Source: Ilex aquifolium (lineage: Eukaryota > Streptophyta > Magnoliopsida > Aquifoliales > Aquifoliaceae). From it: 64,000 nucleotides of DNA. This document shows positions 48,914-61,300 of this stretch, one piece after another; the stretch's first letter is position 1; each line of letters starts with the position of its first letter. The stretch covers positions 32,723,780 through 32,787,779 of the forward strand of contig OX637401.1 of NCBI GenBank assembly GCA_951799425.1, read 5' to 3'. Below the pieces are notes generated by a model. That model had not been told where the DNA came from. It saw only the letters and a list, made by a program, of their open reading frames with translations, and ran no database searches. Made by a program: the position numbers and the translations under genes.

Positions 48914-51900
48914 AAAAAGTTATGTCAGAAATACTAAAGAATGGGAAATTACTTTTTTTTCCTAGTGGAGGGGAATGGCCAACTATACCAAACTTCCATC
49001 ACCATTTCGAACTTGTTAGAAGATGAATCACCAATTTTGATCTCAATATATTGGTTAGGGTTTCAAGTTCTCATTACAATGCCGCAAGAGTTAGCTCAAT
49101 CCGAGTTCGGGAGAAAAAGTTATGTCCGATATACTATATCATTTTAAAGGAGGACTACTTATTACACCAAACTTGCGTTACAATAGAGCCCATGCTAGAG
49201 GATTTTTCATGACTTTTGATGTGAATAAAATGGTTAGGGATTCAAGAATTCTTTACAATGCCGCAAGAATCATCTTATTCAGAGACGGGAGTAAAAAGTT
49301 ATGTCAGAAATACTAAAGAATGGGAAATTACTTTTTTTTCCTAGTGGAGGGGAATGGCCAACTATACCAAACTTCCATCACCATTTCGAACTTGTTAGAA
49401 GATGAATCACCAATTTTGATCTCAATATATTGGTTAGGGTTTCAAGTTCTCATTACAATGCCGCAAGAGTTAGCTCAATCCGAGTTCGGGAGAAAAAGTT
49501 ATGTCCGATATACTATTTCATTTTAAAGGAGGACTACTTATTACACCAAACTTGCGTTACAATAGAGCCCATGCTAGAGGATTTTTCATGACTTTTGATG
49601 TGAATAAAATGGTTAGGGATTCAAGAATTCTTTACAATGCAGCAAGAATCATCTTAATCAGAGACCGGTGTAAAAAGTTATGTCAGAAATACTAAAGAAT
49701 GGGAAATTACTTTTTTTTCCTAGTGGAGGGGAATGGCCAACTATACCAAACTTCCATCACCATTTCGAACTTGTTAGAAGATGAATCACCAATTTTGATC
49801 TCAATATATTGGTTAGGGTTTCAAGTTCTCATTACAATGCCGCAAGAGTTAGCTCAATCCGAGTTCGGGAGAAAAAGTTATGTCCGATATACTATTTCAT
49901 TTGAAAGGAGGACTACTTATTACACCAAACTTGCGTTACAATAGAGCCCATGCTAGAGGATTTTTCATGACTTTTGATGTGAATAAAATGGTTAGGGAGT
50001 CAAGAATTCTTTACAATGCCGCAAGAATCATCTTAATCAGAGACCGGAGTAAAAAGTTATGTCAGAAATACTAAAGAGTGGGAAATTACTTTTTTTTCCT
50101 AGTGGAGGGGAATGGCCAACTATACCAAACTTCCATCACCATTTCGAACTTGTTAGAAGATGAATCACCAATTTTGATCTCAATATATTGGTTAGGGTTT
50201 CAAGTACTCATCACAATGCCGCAAGAGTTAGCTCAATCCGAGTTCGGGAGAAAAAGTTATGTCCGATATACTATTTCATTTTAAAGGAGGACTACTTATT
50301 ACACCAAACTTGCGTTACAATAGAGCCCATGCTAGAGGATTTTTCATGACTTTTGATGTGAATAAAATGGTTAGGGATTCAAGAATTCTTTACAATGCAG
50401 CAAGAATCATCTTAATCAGAGACCGGTGTAAAAACTTATGTCAGAAATACTAAAGAATGGGAAATTACTTTTTTTTCCTAGTGGAGGGGAATGGCCAACT
50501 ATACCAAACTTCCATCACCATTTCGAACTTGTTAGAAGATGAATCACCAATTTTGATCTCAATATATTGGTTAGGGTTTCAAGTTCTCATTACAATGCCG
50601 CAAGAGTTAGCTCAATCCGAGTTCGGGAGAAAAAGTTATGTCCGATATACTATTTCATTTTAAAGGAGGACTACTTATTACACCAAACTTGCGTTACAAT
50701 AGAGCCCATGCTAGAGGATTTTTCATGACTTTTGATGTGAATAAAATGGTTAGGGATTCAAGAATTCTTTACAATGCCGCAAGAATCATCTTATTCAGAG
50801 ACTGGAGTAAAGAGTTATGTCCGAAATACTAAAGAATGGGAAATTAATTTTTTTTCCTAGTGGAGGGGAATGGCCAACTATACCAAACTTCCATCACCAT
50901 TTCGAACTTGTTAGAAGATGAATCACCAATTTTGATCTCAATATATTGGTTAGGGTTTCAAGTTCTCATTACAATGCCGCAAGAGTTAGCTCAATCCGAG
51001 TTCGGGAGAAAAAGTTATGTCCGATATACTATTTCATTTTAAAGGAGGACTACTTATTACACCAAACTTGCGTTACAATAGAGCCCATGCTAGAGGATTT
51101 TTCATGACTTTTGATGTGAATAAAATGGTTAGGGATTCAAGAATTCTTTACAATGCAGCAAGAATCATCTTAATCAGAGACCGGTGTAAAAAGTTATGTC
51201 AGAAATACTAAAGAATGGGAAATTACTTTTTTTTCCTAGTGGAGGGGAATGGCCAACTATACCAAACTTCCATCACCATTTCGAACTTGTTAGAAGATGA
51301 ATCACCAATTTTGATCTCAATATATTGGTTAGGGTTTCAAGTTCTCATTACAATGCCGCAAGAGTTAGCTCAATCCGAGTTCGGGAGAAAAAGTTATGTC
51401 CGATATACTATTTCATTTTAAAGGAGGACTACTTATTACACCAAACTTGCGTTACAATAGAGCCCATACTAGAGGATTTTTCATGACTTTTGATGTGAAT
51501 AAAATGGTTAGGGATTCAAGAATTCTTTACAATGCCGCAAGAATCATCTTAATCAGAGACCGGAGTAAAAAGTTATGTCAGAAATACTAAAGAGTGGGAA
51601 ATTACTTTTTTTTCCTAGTGGAGGGGAATGGCCAACTATACCAAACTTCCATCACCATTTCGAACTTGTTAGAAGATGAATCACCAATTTTGATCTCAAT
51701 ATATTGGTTAGGGTTTCAAGTTCTCATTACAATGCCGCAAGAGTTAGCTCAATCCGAGTTCGGGAGAAAAAGTTATGTCCGATATACTATTTCATTTTAA
51801 AGGAGGACTACTTATTACACCAAACTTGCGTTACAATAGAGCCCATGCTAGAGGATTTTTCATGACTTTTGATGTGAATAAAATGGTTAGGGATTCAAGA

Positions 51901-52324
51901 ATTCTTTACAATGCCGCAAGAATCATCTTATTCAGAGACTGGAGTAAAAAGTTATGTCCGAAATACTAAAGAATGGGAAATTACTTTTTTTTCCTAGTGG
52001 AGGGGAATGGCCAACTATACCAAACTTCCATCACCATTTCGAACTTGTTAGAAGATGAATCACCAATTTTGATCTCAATATATTGGTTAGGGTTTCAAGT
52101 TCTCATTACAATGCCGCAAGAGTTAGCTCAATCCGAGTTCGGGAGAAAAAGTTATGTCCGATATACTATTTCATTTTAAAGGAGGACTACTTATTACACC
52201 AAACTTGCGTTACAATAGAGCCCATGCTAGAGGATTTTTCATGACTTTTGATGTGAATAAAATGGTTAGGGATTCAAGAATTCTTTACAATGCCGCAAGA
52301 ATCATCTTATTCAGAGACTGGAGT
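48914..52324 (+). repeat. Nine consensus-like monomers without a clear HOR
   Basis: The B halves have lost nearly all type marks and are close to consensus. Variation sits in the A-half ends, which are either ttaatcagagaccggtgt or ttattcagagactggagt. Private changes include gagacggg near 49,285, tttgaaagg near 49,902, agggagtc near 49,996, caagtact near 50,203, aaaaactta near 50,432, aaagagtta near 50,808 and aattaattt near 50,845. Confidence 0.8.
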
Positions 52325-55300
52325 AAAAAGTTATGTCCGAAATACTAAAGAATGGGAAATTACTTTTTTTTCCTAGTGGAGGGGAATGGCCAACTATACC
52401 AAACTTCCATCACCATTTCGAACTTGTTAGAAGATGAATCACCAATTTTGATCTCAATATATTGGTTAGGGTTTCAAGTTCTCATTACAATGCCGCAAGA
52501 GTTAGCTCAATCCGAGTTCGGGAGAAAAAGTTATGTCCGATATACTATTTCATTTTAAAGGAGGACTACTTATTACACCAAACTTGCGTTACAATAGAGC
52601 CCATGCTAGAGGATTTTTCATGACTTTTGATGTGAATAAAATGGTTAGGGATTCAAGAATTCTTTACAATGCAGCAAGAATCATCTTAATCCGAGACCGG
52701 TGTAAAAAGTTATGTCAGAAATACTAAAGAATGGGAAATTACTTTTTTTTCCTAGTGGAGGGGAATGGCCAACTATACCAAACTTCCATCACCATTTCGA
52801 ACTTGTTAGAAGATGAATCACCAATTTTGATCTCAATATATTGGTTAGGGTTTCAAGTTCTCATTACAATGCCGCAAGAGTTAGCTCAATCCGAGTTCGG
52901 GAGAAAAAGTTATGTCCGATATACTATTTCATTTTAAAGGAGGACTACTTATTACACCAAACTTGCGTTACAATAGAGCCCATGCTAGAGGATTTTTCAT
53001 GAGTTTTGATGTGAATAAAATGGTTAGGGATTCAAGAATTCTTTACAACGCCGCAAGAATCATCTTATTCAGAGACTGGAGTAAAAAGTTATGTCCGAAA
53101 TACTAAAGAGTGGGAAATTACTTTTTTTTCCTAGTGGAGGGGAATGGCCAACTATACCAAACTTCCATCACCATTTCGAACTTGTTAGAAGATGAATCAC
53201 CAATTTTGATCTCAATATATTGGTTAGGGTTTCAAGTTCTCATTACAATGCCGCAAGAGTTAGCTCAATCCGAGTTCGGGAGAAAAAGTTATGTCCGATA
53301 TACTATTTCATTTTAAAGGAGGACTACTTATTACACCAAACTTGCGTTACAATAGAGCCCATGCTAGAGGATTTTTCATGAGTTTTGATGTGAATAAAAT
53401 GGTTAGGGATTCAAGAATTCTTTACAACGCCGCAAGAATCATCTTATTCAGAGACTGGAGTAAAAAGTTATGTCCGAAATACTAAAGAATGGGAAATTAC
53501 TTTTTTTTCCTAGTGGAGGGGAATGGCCAACTATACCAAACTTCCATCACCATTTCGAACTTGTTAGAAGATGAATCACCAATTTTGATCTCAATATATT
53601 GGTTAGGGTTTCAAGTTCTCATTACAATGCCGCAAGAGTTAGCTCAATCCGAGTTCGGGAGAAAAAGTTATGTCCGATATACTATTTCATTTTAAAGGAG
53701 GACTACTTATTACACCAAACTTGCGTTACAATAGAGCCCATGCTAGAGGATTTTTCATGACTTTTGATGTGAATAAAATGGTTAGGGATTCAAGAATTCT
53801 TTACAATGCAGCAAGAATCATCTTAATCAGAGACCGGTGTAAAAAGTTATGTCAGAAATACTAAAGAATGGGAAATTACTTTTTTTTCCTAGTGGAGGGG
53901 AATGGCCAACTATACCAAACTTCCATCACCATTTCGAACTTGTTAGAAGATGAATCACCAATTTTGATCTCAATATATTGGTTTGGGTTTCAAGTTCTCA
54001 TTACAATACCGCAAGAGTTAGCTCAATCCGAGTTCGGGAGAAAAAGTTATGTCCGATATACTATTTCATTTTAAAGGAGGACTACTTATTACACCAAACT
54101 TGCGTTACAATAGAGCCCATGCTAGAGGATTTTTCATGACTTTTGATGTGAATAAAATGGTTAGGGATTCAAGAATTCTTTACAATGCCGCAAGAATCAT
54201 CTTATTCAGAGACTGGAGTAAAAAGTTATGTCCGAAATACTAAAGAATGGGAAATTACTTTTTTTTCCTAGTGGAGGGGAATGGCCAACTATACCAAACT
54301 TCCATCACCATTTCGAACTTGTTAGAAGATGAATCACCAATTTTGATCTCAATATATTGGTTTGGGTTTCAAGTTCTCATTACAATACCGCAAGAGTTAG
54401 CTCAATCCGAGTTCGGGAGAAAAAGTTATGTCCGATATACTATTTCATTTTAAAGGAGGACTACTTATTACACCAAACTTGCGTTACAATAGAGCCCATG
54501 CTAGAGGATTTTTCATGACTTTTGATGTGAATAAAATGGTTAGGGATTCAAGAATTCTTTACAATGCAGCAAGAATCATCTTAATCAGAGACCGGTGTAA
54601 AAAGTTATGTCAGAAATACTAAAGAATGGGAAATTACTTTTTTTTCCTAGTGGAGGGGAATGGCCAACTATACCAAACTTCCATCACCATTTCGAACTTG
54701 TTAGAAGATGAATCACCAATTTTGATCTCAATATATTGGTTAGGGTTTCAAGTTCTCATTACAATGCCGCAAGAGTTAGCTCAATCCGAGTTCGGGAGAA
54801 AAAGTTATGTCCGATATACTATTTCATTTTAAAGGAGGACTACTTATTACACCAAACTTGCGTTACAATAGAGCCCATGCTAGAGGATTTTTCATGAGTT
54901 TTGATGTGAATAAAATGGTTAGGGATTCAAGAATTCTTTACAACGCCGCAAGAATCATCTTATTCAGAGACTGGAGTAAAAAGTTATGTCCGAAATACTA
55001 AAGAATGGGAAATTACTTTTTTTTCCTAGTGGAGGGGAATGGCCAACTATACCAAACTTCCATCACCATTTCGAACTTGTTAGAAGATGAATCACCAATT
55101 TTGATCTCAATATATTGGTTAGGGTTTCAAGTTCTCATTACAATGCCGCAAGAGTTAGCTCAATCCGAGTTCGGGAGAAAAAGTTATGTCCGATATACTA
55201 TTTCATTTTAAAGGAGGACTACTTATTACACCAAACTTGCGTTACAATAGAGCCCATGCTAGAGGATTTTTCATGACTTTTGATGTGAATAAAATGGTTA

Positions 55301-58300
55301 GGGATTCAAGAATTCTTTACAATGCAGCAAGAATCATCTTAATCAGAGACCGGTGTAAAAAGTTATGTCAGAAATACTAAAGAATGGGAAATTACTTTTT
55401 TTTCCTAGTGGAGGGGAATGGCCAACTATACCAAACTTCCATCACCATTTCGAACTTGTTAGAAGATGAATCACCAATTTTGATCTCAATATATTGGTTT
55501 GGGTTTCAAGTTCTCATTACAATACCGCAAGAGTTAGCTCAATCCGAGTTCGGGAGAAAAAGTTATGTCCGATATACTATTTCATTTTAAAGGAGGACTA
55601 CTTATTACACCAAACTTGCGTTACAATAGAGCCCATGCTAGAGGATTTTTCATGACTTTTGATGTGAATAAAATGGTTAGGGATTCAAGAATTCTTTACA
55701 ATGCCGCAAGAATCATCTTATTCAGAGACTGGAGTAAAAAGTTATGTCCGAAATACTAAAGAATGGGAAATTACTTTTTTTTCCTAGTGGAGGGGAATGG
55801 CCAACTATACCAAACTTCCATCACCATTTCGAACTTGTTAGAAGATGAATCACCAATTTTGATCTCAATATATTGGTTTGGGTTTCAAGTTCTCATTACA
55901 ATACCGCAAGAGTTAGCTCAATCCGAGTTCGGGAGAAAAAGTTATGTCCGATATACTATTTCATTTTAAAGGAGGACTACTTATTACACCAAACTTGCGT
56001 TACAATAGAGCCCATGCTAGAGGATTTTTCATGACTTTTGATGTGAATAAAATGGTTAGGGATTCAAGAATTCTTTACAATGCCGCAAGAATCATCTTAT
56101 TCAGAGACTGGAGTAAAAAGTTATGTCCGAAATACTAAAGAATGGGAAATTACTTTTTTTTCCTAGTGGAGGGGAATGGCCAACTATACCAAACTTCCAT
56201 CACCATTTCGAACTTGTTAGAAGATGAATCACCAATTTTGATCTCAATATATTGGTTAGGGTTTCAAGTTCTCATTACAATGCCGCAAGAGTTAGCTCAA
56301 TCCGAGTTCGGGAGAAAAAGTTATGTCCGATATACTATTTCATTTTAAAGGAGGACTACTTATTACACCAAACTTGCGTTACAATAGAGCCCATGCTAGA
56401 GGATTTTTCATGACTTTTGATGTGAATAAAATGGTTAGGGATTCAAGAATTCTTTACAATGCAGCAAGAATCATCTTAATCCGAGACCGGTGTAAAAAGT
56501 TATGTCAGAAATACTAAAGAATGGGAAATTACTTTTTTTTCCTAGTGGAGAGGAATGGCCAACTATACCAAACTTCCATCACCATTTCGAACTTGTTAGA
56601 AGATGAATCACCAATTTTGATCTCAATATATTGGTTAGGGTTTCAAGTTCTCATTACAATGCCGCAAGAGTTAGCTCAATCCGAGTTCGGGAGAAAAAGT
56701 TATGTCCGATATACTATTTCATTTTAAAGGAGGACTACTTATTACACCAAACTTGCGTTACAATAGAGCCCATGCTAGAGGATTTTTCATGAGTTTTGAT
56801 GTGAATAAAATGGTTAGGGATTCAAGAATTCTTTACAACGCCGCAAGAATCATCTTATTCAGAGACTGGAGTAAAAAGTTATGTCCGAAATACTAAAGAG
56901 TGGGAAATTACTTTTTTTTCCTAGTGGAGGGGAATGGCCAACTATACCAAACTTCCATCACCATTTCGAACTTGTTAGAAGATGAATCACCAATTTTGAT
57001 CTCAATATATTGGTTAGGGTTTCAAGTTCTCATTACAATGCCGCAAGAGTTAGCTCAATCCGAGTTCGGGAGAAAAAGTTATGTCCGATATACTATTTCA
57101 TTTTAAAGGAGGACTACTTATTACACCAAACTTGCGTTACAATAGAGCCCATGCTAGAGGATTTTTCATGAGTTTTGATGTGAATAAAATGGTTAGGGAT
57201 TCAAGAATTCTTTACAACGCCGCAAGAATCATCTTATTCAGAGACTGGAGTAAAAAGTTATGTCCGAAATACTAAAGAATGGGAAATTACTTTTTTTTCC
57301 TAGTGGAGGGGAATGGCCAACTATACCAAACTTCCATCACCATTTCGAACTTGTTAGAAGATGAATCACCAATTTTGATCTCAATATATTGGTTAGGGTT
57401 TCAAGTTCTCATTACAATGCCGCAAGAGTTAGCTCAATCCGAGTTCGGGAGAAAAAGTTATGTCCGATATACTATTTCATTTTAAAGGAGGACTACTTAT
57501 TACACCAAACTTGCGTTACAATAGAGCCCATGCTAGAGGATTTTTCATGACTTTTGATGTGAATAAAATGGTTAGGGATTCAAGAATTCTTTACAATGCA
57601 GCAAGAATCATCTTAATCAGAGACCGGTGTAAAAAGTTATGTCAGAAATACTAAAGAATGGGAAATTACTTTTTTTTCCTAGTGGAGGGGAATGGCCAAC
57701 TATACCAAACTTCCATCACCATTTCGAACTTGTTAGAAGATGAATCACCAATTTTGATCTCAATATATTGGTTTGGGTTTCAAGTTCTCATTACAATACC
57801 GCAAGAGTTAGCTCAATCCGAGTTCGGGAGAAAAAGTTATGTCCGATATACTATTTCATTTTAAAGGAGGACTACTTATTACACCAAACTTGCGTTACAA
57901 TAGAGCCCATGCTAGAGGATTTTTCATGACTTTTGATGTGAATAAAATGGTTAGGGATTCAAGAATTCTTTACAATGCCGCAAGAATCATCTTATTCAGA
58001 GACTGGAGTAAAAAGTTATGTCCGAAATACTAAAGAATGGGAAATTACTTTTTTTTCCTAGTGGAGGGGAATGGCCAACTATACCAAACTTCCATCACCA
58101 TTTCGAACTTGTTAGAAGATGAATCACCAATTTTGATCTCAATATATTGGTTTGGGTTTCAAGTTCTCATTACAATACCGCAAGAGTTAGCTCAATCCGA
58201 GTTCGGGAGAAAAAGTTATGTCCGATATACTATTTCATTTTAAAGGAGGACTACTTATTACACCAAACTTGCGTTACAATAGAGCCCATGCTAGAGGATT

Positions 58301-61300
58301 TTTCATGACTTTTGATGTGAATAAAATGGTTAGGGATTCAAGAATTCTTTACAATGCAGCAAGAATCATCTTAATCAGAGACCGGTGTAAAAAGTTATGT
58401 CAGAAATACTAAAGAATGGGAAATTACTTTTTTTTCCTAGTGGAGGGGAATGGCCAACTATACCAAACTTCCATCACCATTTCGAACTTGTTAGAAGATG
58501 AATCACCAATTTTGATCTCAATATATTGGTTAGGGTTTCAAGTTCTCATTACAATGCCGCAAGAATTAGCTCAATCCGAGTTCGGGAGAAAAAGTTATGT
58601 CCGATATACTATTTCATTTTAAAGGAGGACTACTTATTACACCAAACTTGCGTTACAATAGAGCCCATGCTAGAGGATTTTTCATGACTTTTGATGTGAA
58701 TAAAATGGTTAGGGATTCAAGAATTCTTTACAATGCAGCAAGAATCATCTTAATCAGAGACCGGTGTAAAAACTTATGTCAGAAATACTAAAGAATGGGA
58801 AATTACTTTTTTTTCCTAGTGGAGGGCAATGTCCAACTATACCAAACTTCCATCACCATTTCGAACTTGTTAGAAGATGAATCACCAATTTTGATCTCAA
58901 TATATTGGTTAGGGTTTCAAGTTCTCATTACAATGCCGCAAGAGTTAGCTCAATCCGAGTTCGGGAGAAAAAGTTATGTCCGATATACTATTTCATTTTA
59001 AAGGAGGACTACTTATTACACCAAACTTGCGTTACAATAGAGCCCATGCTAGAGGATTTTTCATGAGTTTTGATGTGAATAAAATGGTTAGGGATTCAAG
59101 AATTCTTTACAACGCCGCAAGAATCATCTTATTCAGAGACTGGAGTAAAAAGTTATGTCCGAAATACTAAAGAGTGGGAAATTACTTTTTTTTCCTAGTG
59201 GAGGGGAATGGCCAACTATACCAAACTTCCATCACCATTTCGAACTTGTTAGAAGATGAATCACCAATTTTGATCTCAATATATTGGTTAGGGTTTCAAG
59301 TTCTCATTACAATGCCGCAAGAGTTAGCTCAATCCGAGTTCGGGAGAAAAAGTTATGTCCGATATACTATTTCATTTTAAAGGAGGACTACTTATTACAC
59401 CAAACTTGCGTTACAATAGAGCCCATGCTAGAGGATTTTTCATGAGTTTTGATGTGAATAAAATGGTTAGGGATTCAAGAATTCTTTACAACGCCGCAAG
59501 AATCATCTTATTCAGAGACTGGAGTAAAAAGTTATGTCCGAAATACTAAAGAATGGGAAATTACTTTTTTTTCCTAGTGGAGGGGAATGGCCAACTATAC
59601 CAAACTTCCATCACCATTTCGAACTTGTTAGAAGATGAATCACCAATTTTGATCTCAATATATTGGTTAGGGTTTCAAGTTCTCATTACAATGCCGCAAG
59701 AGTTAGCTCAATCCGAGTTCGGGAGAAAAAGTTATGTCCGATATACTATTTCATTTTAAAGGAGGACTACTTATTACACCAAACTTGCGTTACAATAGAG
59801 CCCATGCTAGAGGATTTTTCATGACTTTTGATGTGAATAAAATGGTTAGGGATTCAAGAATTCTTTACAATGCAGCAAGAATCATCTTAATCAGAGACCG
59901 GTGTAAAAAGTTATGTCAGAAATACTAAAGAATGGGAAATTACTTTTTTTTCCTAGTGGAGGGGAATGGCCAACTATACCAAACTTCCATCACCATTTCG
60001 AACTTGTTAGAAGATGAATCACCAATTTTGATCTCAATATATTGGTTTGGGTTTCAAGTTCTCATTACAATACCGCAAGAGTTAGCTCAATCCGAGTTCG
60101 GGAGAAAAAGTTATGTCCGATATACTATTTCATTTTAAAGGAGGACTACTTATTACACCAAACTTGCGTTACAATAGAGCCCATGCTAGCGGATTTTTCA
60201 TGACTTTTGATGTGAATAAAATGGTTAGGGATTCAAGAATTCTTTACAATGCCGCAAGAATCATCTTATTCAGAGACTGGAGTAAAAAGTTATGTCCGAA
60301 ATACTAAAGAATGGGAAATTACTTTTTTTTCCTAGTGGAGGGGAATGGCCAACTATACCAAACTTCCATCACCATTTCGAACTTGTTAGAAGATGAATCA
60401 CCAATTTTGATCTCAATATATTGGTTAGGGTTTCAAGTTCTCATTACAATGCCGCAAGAGTTAGCTCAATCCGAGTTCGGGAGAAAAAGTTATGTCCGAT
60501 ATACTATTTCATTTTAAAGGAGGACTACTTATTACACCAAACTTGCGTTACAATAGAGCCCATGCTAGAGGATTTTTCATGACTTTTGATGTGAATAAAA
60601 TGGTTAGGGATTCAAGAATTCTTTACAATGCAGCAAGAATCATCTTAATCCGAGACCGGTGTAAAAAGTTATGTCAGAAATACTAAAGAATGGGAAATTA
60701 CTTTTTTTTCCTAGTGGAGGGGAATGGCCAACTATACCAAACTTCCATCACCATTTCGAACTTGTTAGAAGATGAATCACCAATTTTGATCTCAATATAT
60801 TGGTTAGGGTTTCAAGTTCTCATTACAATGCTGCAAGAGTTAGCTCAATCCGAGTTCGGGAGAAAAAGTTATGTCCGATATACTATTTCATTTTAAAGGA
60901 GGACTACTTATTACACCAAACTTGCGTTACAATAGAGCCCATGCTAGAGGATTTTTCATGACTTTTGATGTGAATAAAATGGTTAGGGATTCAAGAATTC
61001 TTTACAATGCCGCAAGAATCATCTTATTCAGAGACTGGAGTAAAAAGTTATGTCCGAAATACTAAAGAATGGGAAATTACTTTTTTTTCCTAGTGGAGGG
61101 GAATGGCCAACTATACCAAACTTCCATCACCATTTCGAACTTGTTAGAAGATGAATCACCAATTTTGATCTCAATATATTGGTTAGGGTTTCAAGTTCTC
61201 ATTACAATGCCGCAAGAGTTAGCTCAATCCGAGTTCGGGAGAAAAAGTTATGTCCGATATACTATTTCATTTTAAAGGAGGACTACTTATTACACCAAAC